From Albirhodobacter sp048262715 (GTDB lineage: Bacteria; Pseudomonadota; Alphaproteobacteria; Rhodobacterales; Rhodobacteraceae): 64,000 nucleotides of DNA. A program made the translations under genes and the position numbers. Within the stretch, counting starts at the first letter, position 1; each line of letters opens with the position of its first letter. The stretch lies in NCBI GenBank assembly GCA_048262715.1, contig JBLXEV010000011.1, positions 105,966 to 169,965 of the forward strand, read 5' to 3'. The notes beneath the pieces are model-generated. The model ran no database searches. It was not told the DNA's origin and worked only from the letters and a program-made list of their open reading frames with translations. Below, piece after piece: positions 1-8,642 of this stretch.

Positions 1-948
1 GGCGGAGACCTCGCGCCCGTCTCGCAGGCCGGCATCCTCGCCATGCGGCATCCCTGCGCAGCTCAGGCAATCGCCCTGCGGATCGGGAAACAGCGGCGAG
101 GACAGCCCCATATCTACAAAGAACGCCTGTGCAGTCTGATCTTTCAGGGTCACCGCGCCACTACGCCAACCGAACCGCGCCAGCGCCACGCGGCCCAGTT
201 CGGGCGAAAACGCCTCCGCGAGGCGACCCGAAATCCCATCGCCATCGGTATCGTCAGGGTCGGCCTGTGCTCTGATCTCAGCCTCGGGGATCGCGGCGAT
301 CTGCCCGACACCGAAGAGCGGCGGCGAGACCCGCAGCGAGAGCGCCGTCAGCGGCACCTCCGCCGCCTCTCCGCGGATCTGCGGCACCTCCGCCGCCTCT
401 CCGCGGATCTGCGGCACCTCCGCCGCCTCTCCGCGGATCTGCGGCATCACACGGCGCAGGGAGACCTGCGTGCCATCCTCCAGCGCCACAGCCTCCATCT
501 GATAGCGCAGCGCCAAGGCCCCCTCCGGCGCGAGACCGCCCGCCCCCCCCGCGAGCCCCGTCACTGCACGATCCTGCAGCTGCAGACCGAAGCGCGAATG
601 GCCATGATCGCCCGTAAATTTTACAACCGTTCCGATTGGAGCCGCGATAGCAGCGGTGCCGCTTGCAACTGGAAGGTAAGAGCGCCCGCCGCCCTCATGG
701 CAATTGGAACAGGCGCGCGCGTTGAACAGCGGCCCCAGCCCATCGGAGCCTTTGGTCGAACTCGGGGCCGCGACCCAGAGCTTCTCGAACAGCGCACGGC
801 CCATTTCCGCCTCCAGCCCGTCAAGGCTTGCGGTTGGCACCGAAACGGGGGCGGGCTCCGCAAAGCCCACCCCCGTCATCTGTCCGCCAATCAGCGCCGC
901 GCCCGCAAGCGCCGCCCCGATCCGCCCTGCGCGCTTAAACTGCCGCAT
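1..948 (-). CDS. Di-haem thiol oxidoreductase-like protein (DUF1111), 3' end outside window
   Basis: The first 316 codons are visible and the gene runs off the left edge. The protein starts with a signal-like stretch (residues 1-30) and carries a haem c motif CSNCH at residues 80-84, followed by Gly-Gly-Gly. Further on is the block FVDMGLSSPLFPD, typical of the DUF1111 family of periplasmic c-type cytochromes. The second haem motif would lie beyond the window edge. The ATG is 9 bases after the stop of the imelysin gene, so the two are probably one operon; imelysin/DUF1111 pairs are common and are linked to iron or metal handling. A three-fold tandem repeat of 10 residues (PQIRGEAAEV) sits at about residues 170-200 and is not a normal family feature. 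Family assignment is fairly sure; the redox partner is unknown. Confidence 0.85.
   Translation of the reverse strand, partial: MRQFKRAGRIGAALAGAALIGGQMTGVGFAEPAPVSVPTASLDGLEAEMGRALFEKLWVAAPSSTKGSDGLGPLFNARACSNCHEGGGRSYLPVASGTAAIAAPIGTVVKFTGDHGHSRFGLQLQDRAVTGLAGGAGGLAPEGALALRYQMEAVALEDGTQVSLRRVMPQIRGEAAEVPQIRGEAAEVPQIRGEAAEVPLTALSLRVSPPLFGVGQIAAIPEAEIRAQADPDDTDGDGISGRLAEAFSPELGRVALARFGWRSGAVTLKDQTAQAFFVDMGLSSPLFPDPQGDCLSCAGMPHGEDAGLRDGREVSA
351..440. repeat. 30-bp in-frame tandem repeat, three copies
   Basis: Three identical 30-base units lie at 351-380, 381-410 and 411-440, with the first bases of a fourth following. The unit length is a multiple of three, so each copy adds the ten residues PQIRGEAAEV to the di-haem protein without changing frame. 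Perfect identity of the copies indicates recent slippage or unequal recombination. Confidence 0.95.
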
Positions 949-957
949 GGCTGGCGC

Positions 958-2238
958 TTACTGCAGCACCGAGTCAGGATTATCGAGACTGTCCGAGCCT
1001 TCCAGCTCAATCTCGGTGCCCAGTGCCGTCACCGCGCGCTCAATCGAGCGGGTCTGTGCGACCAGCGCATCCACGGCTTTGTTGATGATTGCCGCGCCCG
1101 TCTCATTGCCCATGCCGAGCATCTGATCATAGGCCATGCCGCCTTCGGCTGCCGCTTTCATCTCGTCCAGCGCCGCAACTGAAGCCGCCAATTCTGTCGT
1201 GAGTTGAGTATCCACCTCCGGCGCGTGCTCGGCCACCAGATCGGACACCGAAGGCCCCTCCAGAACCGTGCCATCCACGCGGGTATAGCGGCCCGTGTAG
1301 ACGTTCTGGATGCCCAAACCATCGTAGTAATGCGACAGGTGCGTCATATCGGAGAAGCAATCCTGCTCTTCTTCGGGGTCGTGCAGCATGAGGCCCAGCT
1401 TGATCCGCTCGCCTGCCAGCTCACCGTAGGACAGCGAGCCAAGCCCCGTCAGGATCGCCTTCACCCCGCCCTCATTCACCGCGATCTCGCGCGCAGCACC
1501 GCCCTCTTTCCACGCATCCGACATCTCGGCCAGATCCGTCACCAAGAGATCGGTCACCGCCTTGAGATAGGCCGCGCGGCGATCACAATTGCCGCCGGTG
1601 CAGCCCTCACCCTGAAGGTAATCGGTATAAGAGCGCGCGCCTGCGCCCGCCTCTGTCCCGTTGAGGTCCTGCCCCCAGAGCAGGAATTCCACCGCGTGAT
1701 AGCCCGAAGCCACATTCGCCTCGATGCCTTCCGCCTCGTGTAGCGTGCCTGCGATAAGGTCGGGCGTGATCGCGGTCGCATCCACTTTCGTGCCGCCGAT
1801 GGTGACGGAGGGATTGGCGATCACGTTGAGGAGCGCATAGTCGTTCTCCTCATTCACCGCTGCCGATCCCATATCGACATAGTCGATCAGGCCCTCATCG
1901 AGCGGCCAAGCATTCACGCGGCCCTCCCATTCATCGACAACCGGATTGCCGAAGCGGAAGGCTTCTGTTTGCAGATAGGGCTTGCGGGCCGCGACCCAAG
2001 CCGCCTTCGCGGCCTCCTGCGTCTCGGCGGAGGGCGATGCGAGGAAGGCGTCCACGGCGGCTTGCAAGGCTAGCGCCGTGGTCAGCGAATCCGCGTAGCC
2101 CGCCGCGCCAATCTCGGCGTAATGCGCGACGACAGCCGCCTCATCGACAGCCTCAGCCTGCGCCGCCCCGGCAAAGGCGCTCAGCGCCAGAATTGTCGTC
2201 GCCAGAAGTTTTCCGGCCGTCCCTGTCCGCAACATCAT
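958..2238 (-). CDS. Imelysin family protein (peptidase M75-like, iron-regulated type)
   Basis: A 426-residue exported protein. The ATG at 2238 is preceded by GGAG at 7 bases and begins a signal peptide of about 28 residues ending AGAAQA; a longer in-frame reading upstream to 2346 lacks a signal and is unlikely. The imelysin signature GxHxxE is present as GYHAVEFLLWGQD (about residues 179-191). This family (IrpA/ICMP, PF09375) is periplasmic or outer-membrane associated and tied to iron uptake; peptidase activity has been claimed only for some members. The di-haem DUF1111 gene follows by 9 bases, which fits an imelysin-type iron operon. I see no convincing Fur or Irr box upstream. Confidence 0.9.
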   Translation of the reverse strand: MMLRTGTAGKLLATTILALSAFAGAAQAEAVDEAAVVAHYAEIGAAGYADSLTTALALQAAVDAFLASPSAETQEAAKAAWVAARKPYLQTEAFRFGNPVVDEWEGRVNAWPLDEGLIDYVDMGSAAVNEENDYALLNVIANPSVTIGGTKVDATAITPDLIAGTLHEAEGIEANVASGYHAVEFLLWGQDLNGTEAGAGARSYTDYLQGEGCTGGNCDRRAAYLKAVTDLLVTDLAEMSDAWKEGGAAREIAVNEGGVKAILTGLGSLSYGELAGERIKLGLMLHDPEEEQDCFSDMTHLSHYYDGLGIQNVYTGRYTRVDGTVLEGPSVSDLVAEHAPEVDTQLTTELAASVAALDEMKAAAEGGMAYDQMLGMGNETGAAIINKAVDALVAQTRSIERAVTALGTEIELEGSDSLDNPDSVLQ

Positions 2239-2418
2239 ACCTATTCTCCGCAATCTTTCAGATTTTGACGAATAATTGATGGAAACACTCAACATTGTAA
2301 ACCGGATTTTTGAGCTGACCCGCTGACACAGAAAAAACGCCACCATTGCCGCGCCTTAACTCTCTGGAAACGGATCCGATGCAGGTTCAAGCTATCGACC
2401 TGCCAGAAAGGCTAACAC

Positions 2419-3150
2419 ATGATTCCCTCGATCCTGACGCCAGAGGAGCCCAAGCACCGCACGGAAACCCCGTCCCAAGCGCACGGCCCCCGTGACTCTA
2501 CCACGCAGCCGATACGGCTGCGCGCATCTGAAACCGCGGGCCCCGCGCCCCTATCACCGGACCTGCCCCCGCCCACGCTAACACCCACGCCAACATCCAC
2601 GGCGCTTCCGATCCGCGCGCATCGCCTCCTTGCGACGCTCGCAGCCGCGCGGAACCGACGCAAGGGCGCGCCTGTAAAAAGCAGGGCGGAGCAGGTCGCG
2701 CATACTCTGGAGATCCTCGCAGCGCGGAGAGGCCCCCCCCCCCACACAGCGGCGAGCGCCCCCGCATTGCTCTTTACCAGCAACCGACAGCACCCCCGCC
2801 AAGATCGCGACCTTGAATGCAAGATCCAAGGAATTCGGGATTTTATCGGTCGGTTAGAGTGCGAAATTGCCACCCGTCACGGCCTGCGCGCGGAACGGGC
2901 CATCACCCTCAAGGCCCTACGCCGCGAGGTCGCGGATATTGAGATCGCGCTGGACGAGGCCAGCGGCGCGCATTGGATCAACCTTATCGAGCAGTATAAC
3001 ACCGCAAAAACCCGCCTCACGCAGCTCGCCGAGATCGACAAGCGCCAGACCGCCATCGATATCTCCGATGATCCGCATATGGAGGCAGAGCTGCAGAAAT
3101 GGCGACTGCGCCTCGCGCGGGTGACACATCCAGAGCGGCGGTTGCATTGA
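2419..3150 (+). CDS. Hypothetical protein with Pro-rich N-terminus and coiled-coil C-terminus
   Basis: I do not recognise this protein (243 residues). Residues 1-75 are rich in Pro, Thr and Ala. Residues 145-225 are charged and helical, with heptad-like spacing and the run RREVADIEIALDEASG, suggesting a coiled coil. GAAAGG precedes the ATG by 8-9 bases. The reading frame crosses a run of 11 C residues (2733-2743), so the frame could shift there through slippage or sequencing error; the N- and C-terminal halves differ in character. The gene diverges from the imelysin gene and faces rpmG. It is reasonably likely to be real because of the coding-like C-terminal half. Confidence 0.5.
   Translation: MIPSILTPEEPKHRTETPSQAHGPRDSTTQPIRLRASETAGPAPLSPDLPPPTLTPTPTSTALPIRAHRLLATLAAARNRRKGAPVKSRAEQVAHTLEILAARRGPPPHTAASAPALLFTSNRQHPRQDRDLECKIQGIRDFIGRLECEIATRHGLRAERAITLKALRREVADIEIALDEASGAHWINLIEQYNTAKTRLTQLAEIDKRQTAIDISDDPHMEAELQKWRLRLARVTHPERRLH
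2733..2743. repeat. Homopolymeric C11 tract inside a hypothetical gene
   Basis: Eleven consecutive C residues lie inside the gene at 2419-3150. Tracts of this length are prone to replication slippage and to sequencing error, so the translation downstream depends on the tract length. Confidence 0.9.
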
Positions 3151-3220
3151 GGGGCGCCTTGCCCCATTGCCACCACCTGCGGGCATGGCACCGATGTCAG
3201 ACACAGACCCGCGCCACCTA

Positions 3221-3255
3221 AAACGAAAAAGGCCGCCCCCGAAGGAGCGGCCTTT
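3221..3255 (-). terminator. Rho-independent terminator of rpmG
   Basis: On the minus strand a 12-bp stem (arms 3228-3239 and 3244-3255, one G-U pair) with a 4-base loop is followed by a U-rich run. It lies 20 bases after the rpmG stop. The G-U pair forms only on the minus strand, so it serves rpmG rather than the convergent gene. Confidence 0.85.
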
Positions 3256-3275
3256 GAACGCTAAAGATGCAGATC

Positions 3276-3443
3276 TTACTTGATCTTGCCTTCTTTGTAT
3301 TCAACGTGCTTACGCACAACCGGATCATATTTGTTCACGGTCATTTTTTCCGTCATGGTGCGGGCATTCTTCTTGGTCACATAGAAGTGCCCGGTGCCCG
3401 CCGTCGAGTTCAGACGGATCTTGATCGTCGTCGGCTTCGCCAT
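3276..3443 (-). CDS. rpmG: 50S ribosomal protein L33
   Basis: A 55-residue protein beginning [20 protein letters not shown], an unmistakable bacterial L33, which binds 23S rRNA near the E site of the large subunit. The ATG at 3443 has GGAG 6-7 bases upstream; the longer open frame to 3536 is not needed. This version lacks the zinc-binding Cys pairs found in some L33 paralogues, so it is the zinc-independent form usual in proteobacteria. It is followed by its own terminator and looks monocistronic. Confidence 0.98.
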
Positions 3444-3575
3444 TTTCAAGTCTCCTAGACAAGGCACCCATGTGCCCGCAAATTCGTTGGTCCCGCCTTT
3501 TACTGTTGCCACGTCCAGAGTCAACAGCCCTCGCACCGCAAAAGTGCAAATTTTCCCGAGAAGCGCAAAGGAATC

Positions 3576-3619
3576 GCAAAACCCGCAGCGGGCGCGCCCT
3601 AGGGAGAGGCCGCGCCCGC
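3576..3619 (-). terminator. Probable terminator of the DUF533 gene
   Basis: A 9-bp GC-only stem (arms 3588-3596 and 3611-3619) is followed on the minus strand by a short U4 run about six bases on. It lies 60 bases after the DUF533 stop. The U run is short and offset, so the call is moderate. Confidence 0.45.
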
Positions 3620-3679
3620 CGTTTTCGGCACGAAACGCGCCTCACCCCCTATGCGGCAAGGCCCGTGTGCAGACCGCGC

Positions 3680-4393
3680 TTAAAGCGCAGGCTTGCCCAT
3701 CGTTTTGTGGATTTGCGCGACGCTGGCATCGTCGAGCATCAGGCCACGCGCCAGCGCTTTGAGATAGGTGCGCTCGGCCTCGGTATCGACGGTGATCGCC
3801 ATCAGCGCCGCCGAATAGACCTGCGCCTTGCTCGCATCGCCCACGGACGCCGCCAATGCCGCCGCATCCAAGGGCGCGTTGAGTTCGGCTTGCACGAAGG
3901 CCATCTCCTCGTCCGACGCATCGGAGAGGTGATCAAGGATCTTCGCGCGCTCCTCGGCGTCGATCTCGCCATCGGCCTTCGCCGCTTGGATCATCGCGCG
4001 GATCATCAGCTTGGCGTTTTCTTCCATCATCGCGTTGACGGGCGTGCCCGCCGTGACAGCGCCCATCATATCCGAGACCGATTTCGCGCCCGTGGCCGCA
4101 GCTCCCGTCATCGCCGCCATCATCGAGCCAAGACCCGCCTCGGTTGCCTCCGTCGCCTGCAGGGCCGTGCCGGAGAATTTCGCGAACATATCGCGCACCG
4201 CATCCGCCCCGCCCGGCACGCCGTATTTATCCGCCATCGCGCCCATCTGATCGGCCATGCCGTTTTGACCCGTGCTCGCACCGCGCAGCGCGTCCTTCAT
4301 GCCCGTAACCCCGCCCGCTTGGCGGAACTTCTCGACACCTTTCGCCGCCGCAAAACCGACTGCCAATGTCGCCAATGTTTTTACAAAACTCAT
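3680..4393 (-). CDS. DUF533 / TerB-like domain protein
   Basis: A 237-residue protein. The ATG at 4393 is preceded by GGGGAT; the open frame further upstream runs toward the RNase P RNA gene and is rejected. Residues 1-20 (MSFVKTLATLAVGFAAAKGV) form a hydrophobic N-terminal helix. The C-terminal half, from about residue 120, matches the DUF533 pattern: KLMIRAMIQAAKADGEIDAEE followed by helices, related to TerB folds with an acidic DGxID loop that could bind a metal. Function is unknown; the family is often linked to the envelope. It stands alone between rpmG and rnpB. Confidence 0.8.
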   Translation of the reverse strand: MSFVKTLATLAVGFAAAKGVEKFRQAGGVTGMKDALRGASTGQNGMADQMGAMADKYGVPGGADAVRDMFAKFSGTALQATEATEAGLGSMMAAMTGAAATGAKSVSDMMGAVTAGTPVNAMMEENAKLMIRAMIQAAKADGEIDAEERAKILDHLSDASDEEMAFVQAELNAPLDAAALAASVGDASKAQVYSAALMAITVDTEAERTYLKALARGLMLDDASVAQIHKTMGKPAL

Positions 4394-4545
4394 CTCAACA
4401 TCCCCTTCCCTGCCCGCAAAACGCGGCTCTGCCCTCATACTGCATGAATGTGACGCTGAGCCAACAGGGGAAAATCGATGGGTTTCACCCACGGCGGATT
4501 TCCCCCGAGGAGGGCAATCTGCAGGATTAATGAGAAGGGGAATTT

Positions 4546-4989
4546 GCGCGGACGGCCTGTAAGCCGGATTTTGTCCAAGGGGTTGCCCCCTCTGGATGAC
4601 CATTCCTCTTGCCCTACGATTGCTCGCAGGATCTAGCTGCCAACCCGGATCTCTCGGGGCGAAGGCCCCCTACGGTGACTTGCGTCCCGCGCGAGATCCC
4701 TATTCGGCGTTGCTCCCGGTGGGGCTTGCCATGCCAGTCCTGTTGCCAGTCCCGCGGTGGGCTCTTACCCCACCGTTTCACCCTTACCCTGCCGGATCCC
4801 TCGCACAGCCGCTTACGCGGATTTCGCTCGGGCGACAGGGCGGTCTCTTCTCTGTGGCGCTTTCCCTAGGGTTACCCCCGCCGGGCGTTACCCGGCACCG
4901 TTCCTTCATGGAGTCCGGACTTTCCTCGCGCCCTCAGGTATCTACAAAAGCAGACCTATGAGGACCCGCGGTCATCCAGCCATCCGCGC
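4546..4989 (-). ncRNA. rnpB: RNase P RNA (bacterial type A)
   Basis: Read on the minus strand, the region contains the universal RNase P block GAGGAAAGTCCGGACTCC (about 4910-4932). Next come the alphaproteobacterial GGTAACGCCCGGCGGGGGTAA block and, near the 3' end, GACAAAATCCGGCTTACAGGCC. The 5' and 3' ends pair: GCGCGGA at 4989-4983 with TCCGCGC at 4552-4546, forming helix P1. The length of about 444 bases is normal. This is the catalytic RNA that matures tRNA 5' ends; the protein subunit is not in the window. Ends are set by the P1 pairing and may be off by a few bases. Confidence 0.95.
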
Positions 4990-5056
4990 AAGCGCCCTGT
5001 TACGCGGCGCGCGCGGATCGGTCAATGGGCTCTCTCGTTGCGGCACCTGCGCAGGC

Positions 5057-5746
5057 TCAGGCAGAGCGCCATTGATCGCCATCCCCCCCGAACCGCGCCG
5101 CGAGATCGGCAATGATCGCCATATCCTGCGCGCTTAGCGGCCCCGAAGCCCAAGGCCGGAACCGCAAGCGAAAGGCCTCTAGAACCGTCTCAAAATTGCC
5201 TTCGGGATAGCCAAAACTCTGCGCGAGAGCGGTAAACACCTGCGGATCGGCCGGAATATCGGCCGCCACATCCTCGGGCCAAACAGAAAGCCCCTGAAGC
5301 GCAAGCCTGCGCCAGTCAAAGCGCGGGCCGGGATCAATCTTGCGCCCCGGTGCCATATCGGAATGGCCGATCACCCCCTCAGGCGCGATTCCCCAGCGCG
5401 ATAGGATCCCGCGCAAGAGATCCTCCAGCGCGGCCATTTGCGGCGCGGAAAACGGATGCGTGCCGCGATTGGCCAGCTCGATCCCGATGGAGCGCGAATT
5501 CACATCGCCCCGCCCTTGCCACGATCCGGCCCCCGCATGCCAAGCCCGCATCGCCTCTTCGACCAGCGCATGGCACGTGCCATCCTCGCCAATCAGCCAA
5601 TGCGCGGAGACCTCCGCCGCAGGATCACACAGCCGCGCGCCCGCCGCGTCACAGCTTTGCATCGCGGTGTAATGCACCACCACCAGCTCGGGCAAAAGCC
5701 CGTCGCGGCGCGGCCCGAAATTGGGAGAGCGCATCACCGAGCCCAT
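5057..5746 (-). CDS. ampD: N-acetylmuramoyl-L-alanine amidase, AmpD type
   Basis: A 229-residue amidase_2 protein. Expected zinc ligands and catalytic residues appear as VVVHYTAM (His at about 25) and IGHSDMAPGRKIDPG, the latter giving His, Asp and the conserved Lys of AmpD. No signal peptide is seen, so it should act in the cytoplasm on 1,6-anhydro-muropeptides during wall recycling. Residues about 165-225 form a helical C-terminal extension longer than E. coli AmpD, as in many alphaproteobacterial homologues. The ATG lies 9 bases after the stop of the upstream lipoprotein gene, so the two are probably co-transcribed. Confidence 0.9.
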   Translation of the reverse strand: MGSVMRSPNFGPRRDGLLPELVVVHYTAMQSCDAAGARLCDPAAEVSAHWLIGEDGTCHALVEEAMRAWHAGAGSWQGRGDVNSRSIGIELANRGTHPFSAPQMAALEDLLRGILSRWGIAPEGVIGHSDMAPGRKIDPGPRFDWRRLALQGLSVWPEDVAADIPADPQVFTALAQSFGYPEGNFETVLEAFRLRFRPWASGPLSAQDMAIIADLAARFGGDGDQWRSA

Positions 5747-5755
5747 ACCAGCGCC

Positions 5756-6607
5756 CTACTGCGCGCGGGCGGCTTGGAACGGGCGCGGATCCCACGAACA
5801 GGCGAAGCCATCGCCATCAGGATCAAGGTTCTTGCTGTCTTTTTGCGGCCCGCCAGCCTGCAAAAATGCCCGCTGCGCCAGATCCGGCGAGGCAAATTTC
5901 CCACAGGCGCGCTCGCTCGAGGTCAGGTGCATCCCGCCGCGCGCATACACGGACTGGCCCAGCGTGTTATTCGCACTCAGCGCATAGCTCGCGAGATTGA
6001 TCCCCGTATCGCCTGAACGGCTCGGCAGGGCTGTCGGGGTGACTTGCTGGTAATTCGCCCGCATCTGCGCGAGGCGTTCTTTGTCGGAGGCAATGGTCTC
6101 GCGCCCCGCGACCGCGTCAAAGCTGTTCTCGTCTGAAATGCCCGCGCTATGCGTCACAGGCGGCGGCGCCATCGGCGCGGCGGAGGTATTGCTAACAGTG
6201 CCCAAAGTGCTCGAGGTGGTAAGCGGCGCGCCCAGCGGCTGCCCCACAGATTGGCCGAGAGGCTGCCCCACAGGCTGCACGGGCGCAGGCGTCTGGCCCA
6301 TCGGCCCACCTGGCACGGCGGCGAGGATCGACGCAGGCAGCGGCGCGGAGGGGCTGGTGCTGCCGAGCGAGGTGGTCGCAACCGCTTCCGCCCCGATGGC
6401 CGCGCCCGCATTGGCGACGGTGGCCGTGCCCATCGGCGCAGGGGCTGCCCCGCCATTGGTCAAAGCGGCTTCGCGCTGCTTGAGATAGCTTTGATAATCC
6501 CCAAAGCCGACGCCCGCCTGCGCCCCGCTTTCGGGGATCTCTGGCCCACCGCAGGCGGCCAAAGCCAGAACCGGAATCATAACCATCGGGAAGAACATCT
6601 GCCGCAT
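5756..6607 (-). CDS. Lipoprotein with C-terminal excalibur-type calcium-binding motif
   Basis: About 283 residues. It starts with a lipoprotein signal whose lipobox reads LAAC, so it should be anchored to a membrane. The middle is low complexity, rich in Pro, Ala, Gly and Gln with repeats of PxGQPLGQ. The C-terminus carries DPDGDGFACSWDPRPF, the excalibur pattern (DxDxDGxxC), with a second Cys in SERACGKF. A start at 6622 is also open, but GAGG lies at good distance only from 6607. The ampD neighbour suggests a wall-related role; this is inference. Confidence 0.8.
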   Translation of the reverse strand: MRQMFFPMVMIPVLALAACGGPEIPESGAQAGVGFGDYQSYLKQREAALTNGGAAPAPMGTATVANAGAAIGAEAVATTSLGSTSPSAPLPASILAAVPGGPMGQTPAPVQPVGQPLGQSVGQPLGAPLTTSSTLGTVSNTSAAPMAPPPVTHSAGISDENSFDAVAGRETIASDKERLAQMRANYQQVTPTALPSRSGDTGINLASYALSANNTLGQSVYARGGMHLTSSERACGKFASPDLAQRAFLQAGGPQKDSKNLDPDGDGFACSWDPRPFQAARAQ

Positions 6608-6668
6608 CGGATCAAACCTCATCGTAACCGCATCTCATATTGACCGAGCCTCTCACAGGGCCCGTTCT

Positions 6669-6702
6669 AAAAAGGCCCCCGCATCTGCGAGGGCCCCTTG
6701 TT
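6669..6702 (-). terminator. Terminator of gatCA
   Basis: Directly after the gatA stop, the minus strand forms a stem of about 10 bp (arm GGCCCTCGCA with TGCGGGGGCC, one G-U pair) followed by a run of five T. This is a classic intrinsic terminator. Confidence 0.85.
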
Positions 6703-8181
6703 TTACCACCATTTCGACGGTTTTGCCGAAAAACCTGCCGCTTGCTCCAAAACAAGCGCGTGATTGAGAAGGTCGCCCTCCTCCCACGGTCGCCCGATCA
6801 GTTGCAGCCCCATCGGCAGGCCCTTGCTGTCCAGCCCCACAGGCACCGCCACACCGGGCAGCCCCGCGAGGTTGAGCGTCACCGTGAAGATATCCTCGAG
6901 ATACATCTCCACCGGATCTGCCGCGCCCTTCTCACCGATCCCCCAAGCCGAGGACGGGGTCGCGGGCGTCAAGATCGCATCAACGCCTGCCGCGAAGGCC
7001 TGCTCGAAGTCCCGCTTGATCAGCGCGCGCACTTTACGGGCGCGGTTGTAATAGGCGTCATAGAACCCCGCCGAGAGCACGTAGGCCCCGACCATGATCC
7101 GGCGCTGCACCTCGGGGCCAAAGCCCTCGGCGCGGGTGCGCGAATACATGTCGTCAATGCCCTCGCCCGCCGCCAGCTTGGCGCGGTGGCCATAGCGCAC
7201 CCCATCATAGCGCGCGAGGTTGGAGGAGGCCTCCGCAGGCGCGATCACGTAATACGCGGGCAGCGCGTATTTGGTATGGGGCAGCGAGATATCGACAATC
7301 TCCGCGCCCGCGTCTTTGAGCATCGCGGTGCCATTGGCCCAGAGTTGCTCGATCTCCGCCGACATGCCATCCACGCGGTATTCACGCGGAATACCGATTT
7401 TCTTGCCGCGAATATCACCCGTCAAAGCCGCTTCAAAATCCGGCACCGGAATCTCGGCGCTGGTCGAATCTTTCGGATCGGCGGAGGCCATTGCCCCCAG
7501 CATGATCGCCGCATCGCGCACCGATTTCGTCATCGGCCCTGCCTGATCGAGCGAGGAAGCATAAGCCACAACGCCCCAGCGCGAGACGCGGCCATAGGTC
7601 GGCTTGATGCCGACAATGCCGGTGAAAGCCGCAGGCTGGCGGATCGAGCCGCCGGTGTCGGTGCCCGTCGCTGCCAGACACAGGTCCGCCGCGACGGCCG
7701 CCGCCGAGCCGCCCGAAGAGCCTCCCGGCGTGAGGTGGCGATCATCAATTTTCCAAGGGCTGATCGCAGGGCCGTAGCAGGCGCTCTCATTGGAGGAGCC
7801 CATCGCGAACTCGTCCATCGAGACCTTACCAAGCATCACCGCGCCCGCATCCCAAAGGTTCTGGGTTACGGTGGATTCGTATTCCGGCTTGAAGCCCTCC
7901 AAGATCCGCGATCCGGCCTGCGTCGGCACGCCTTTGACCGCGAAAAGGTCCTTCACCCCCAGAGGGATGCCGCACATCGCAGGCGCATCGCCCGCCTTGA
8001 TACGTGCATCCGCCGCCTTCGCCTGTTCGCGCGCCATCTCCGGCGTGTTATGCACGAAAACATTGAGCGCGCCCGCGCCCTCAATCGCCGTGAGGCAGGC
8101 TTCGGTGATCTCTGCAGAGGTGACATCACCCTTGCGCAGCGCGTCGCGCGCGTCTGAAATCGTGAGAGTATTCAGGCTCAT
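6703..8181 (-). CDS. gatA: Aspartyl/glutamyl-tRNA amidotransferase subunit A
   Basis: A 492-residue amidase-signature enzyme. The Ser-cisSer-Lys centre is visible as GVKDLFAVKG (Lys) and the Gly-Ser-rich loop GGSSGGSAAAVAADLCLAATG, followed by TDTGGSIRQPA. GatA releases ammonia from glutamine for GatB to convert Glu-tRNA(Gln), and Asp-tRNA(Asn) where needed. This matters here because alphaproteobacteria generally lack GlnRS. Its start overlaps the gatC stop by 4 bases, showing translational coupling. gatB is not in the window. Confidence 0.97.
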   Translation of the reverse strand: MSLNTLTISDARDALRKGDVTSAEITEACLTAIEGAGALNVFVHNTPEMAREQAKAADARIKAGDAPAMCGIPLGVKDLFAVKGVPTQAGSRILEGFKPEYESTVTQNLWDAGAVMLGKVSMDEFAMGSSNESACYGPAISPWKIDDRHLTPGGSSGGSAAAVAADLCLAATGTDTGGSIRQPAAFTGIVGIKPTYGRVSRWGVVAYASSLDQAGPMTKSVRDAAIMLGAMASADPKDSTSAEIPVPDFEAALTGDIRGKKIGIPREYRVDGMSAEIEQLWANGTAMLKDAGAEIVDISLPHTKYALPAYYVIAPAEASSNLARYDGVRYGHRAKLAAGEGIDDMYSRTRAEGFGPEVQRRIMVGAYVLSAGFYDAYYNRARKVRALIKRDFEQAFAAGVDAILTPATPSSAWGIGEKGAADPVEMYLEDIFTVTLNLAGLPGVAVPVGLDSKGLPMGLQLIGRPWEEGDLLNHALVLEQAAGFSAKPSKWW

Positions 8182-8465
8182 TCGACCACCTTCGGAACAG
8201 CAAAGAACCCTTCACGGGCGTCGGGCGCGTTTTTCAGGATTTTCTCCTGATAGCCGCCATCAGACACGACATCCTTGCGCTTTTTCAGCCGCATCGGCGT
8301 CACCGAGGTCATCGGCTCGATGCCGTCCACATCGACCTCGTTCAACTGCTCCATAAAGTCGAGAATCCCCGACAGCTTGCCTGCAAGCTCGGGCAGATTT
8401 TCCTCAGGCACCGCAATCCGCGCAAGATGCGCAACTTTGCGGGCGGTCTCGATGTCAATCGACAT
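8178..8465 (-). CDS. gatC: Aspartyl/glutamyl-tRNA amidotransferase subunit C
   Basis: A 95-residue protein, the usual length for GatC. It starts MSIDIETARKVAHLARIAVP and contains the typical EVDVDGIEPMTSVTPM block, which wraps around GatA in the GatCAB complex. The ATG at 8465 is chosen because the family starts there; an upstream in-frame ATG at 8525 adds a non-conserved basic leader. It overlaps gatA by 4 bases. Confidence 0.97.
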   Translation of the reverse strand: MSIDIETARKVAHLARIAVPEENLPELAGKLSGILDFMEQLNEVDVDGIEPMTSVTPMRLKKRKDVVSDGGYQEKILKNAPDAREGFFAVPKVVE

Positions 8466-8642
8466 GGCGCCTCTCCGTATCCGGTAATTGGCTCGGGGTT
8501 TATCGCGCAACCCGCGCCACTTCAAGCGCCACTGCCCGCAAGCGCCTCCTTGCCTCAGCGCCCCTTGCCCGCAGCGCCCTTGCCCAAAGGCATCGCAGGG
8601 CTATCATCGCCCCAAACCAGACCGCTACAATAGGAGCACGTC

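Noticed and set aside
4596..5137. Plus-strand open frames across the RNase P RNA
   Set aside because: They overlap a structured RNA gene on the other strand and show no protein features.
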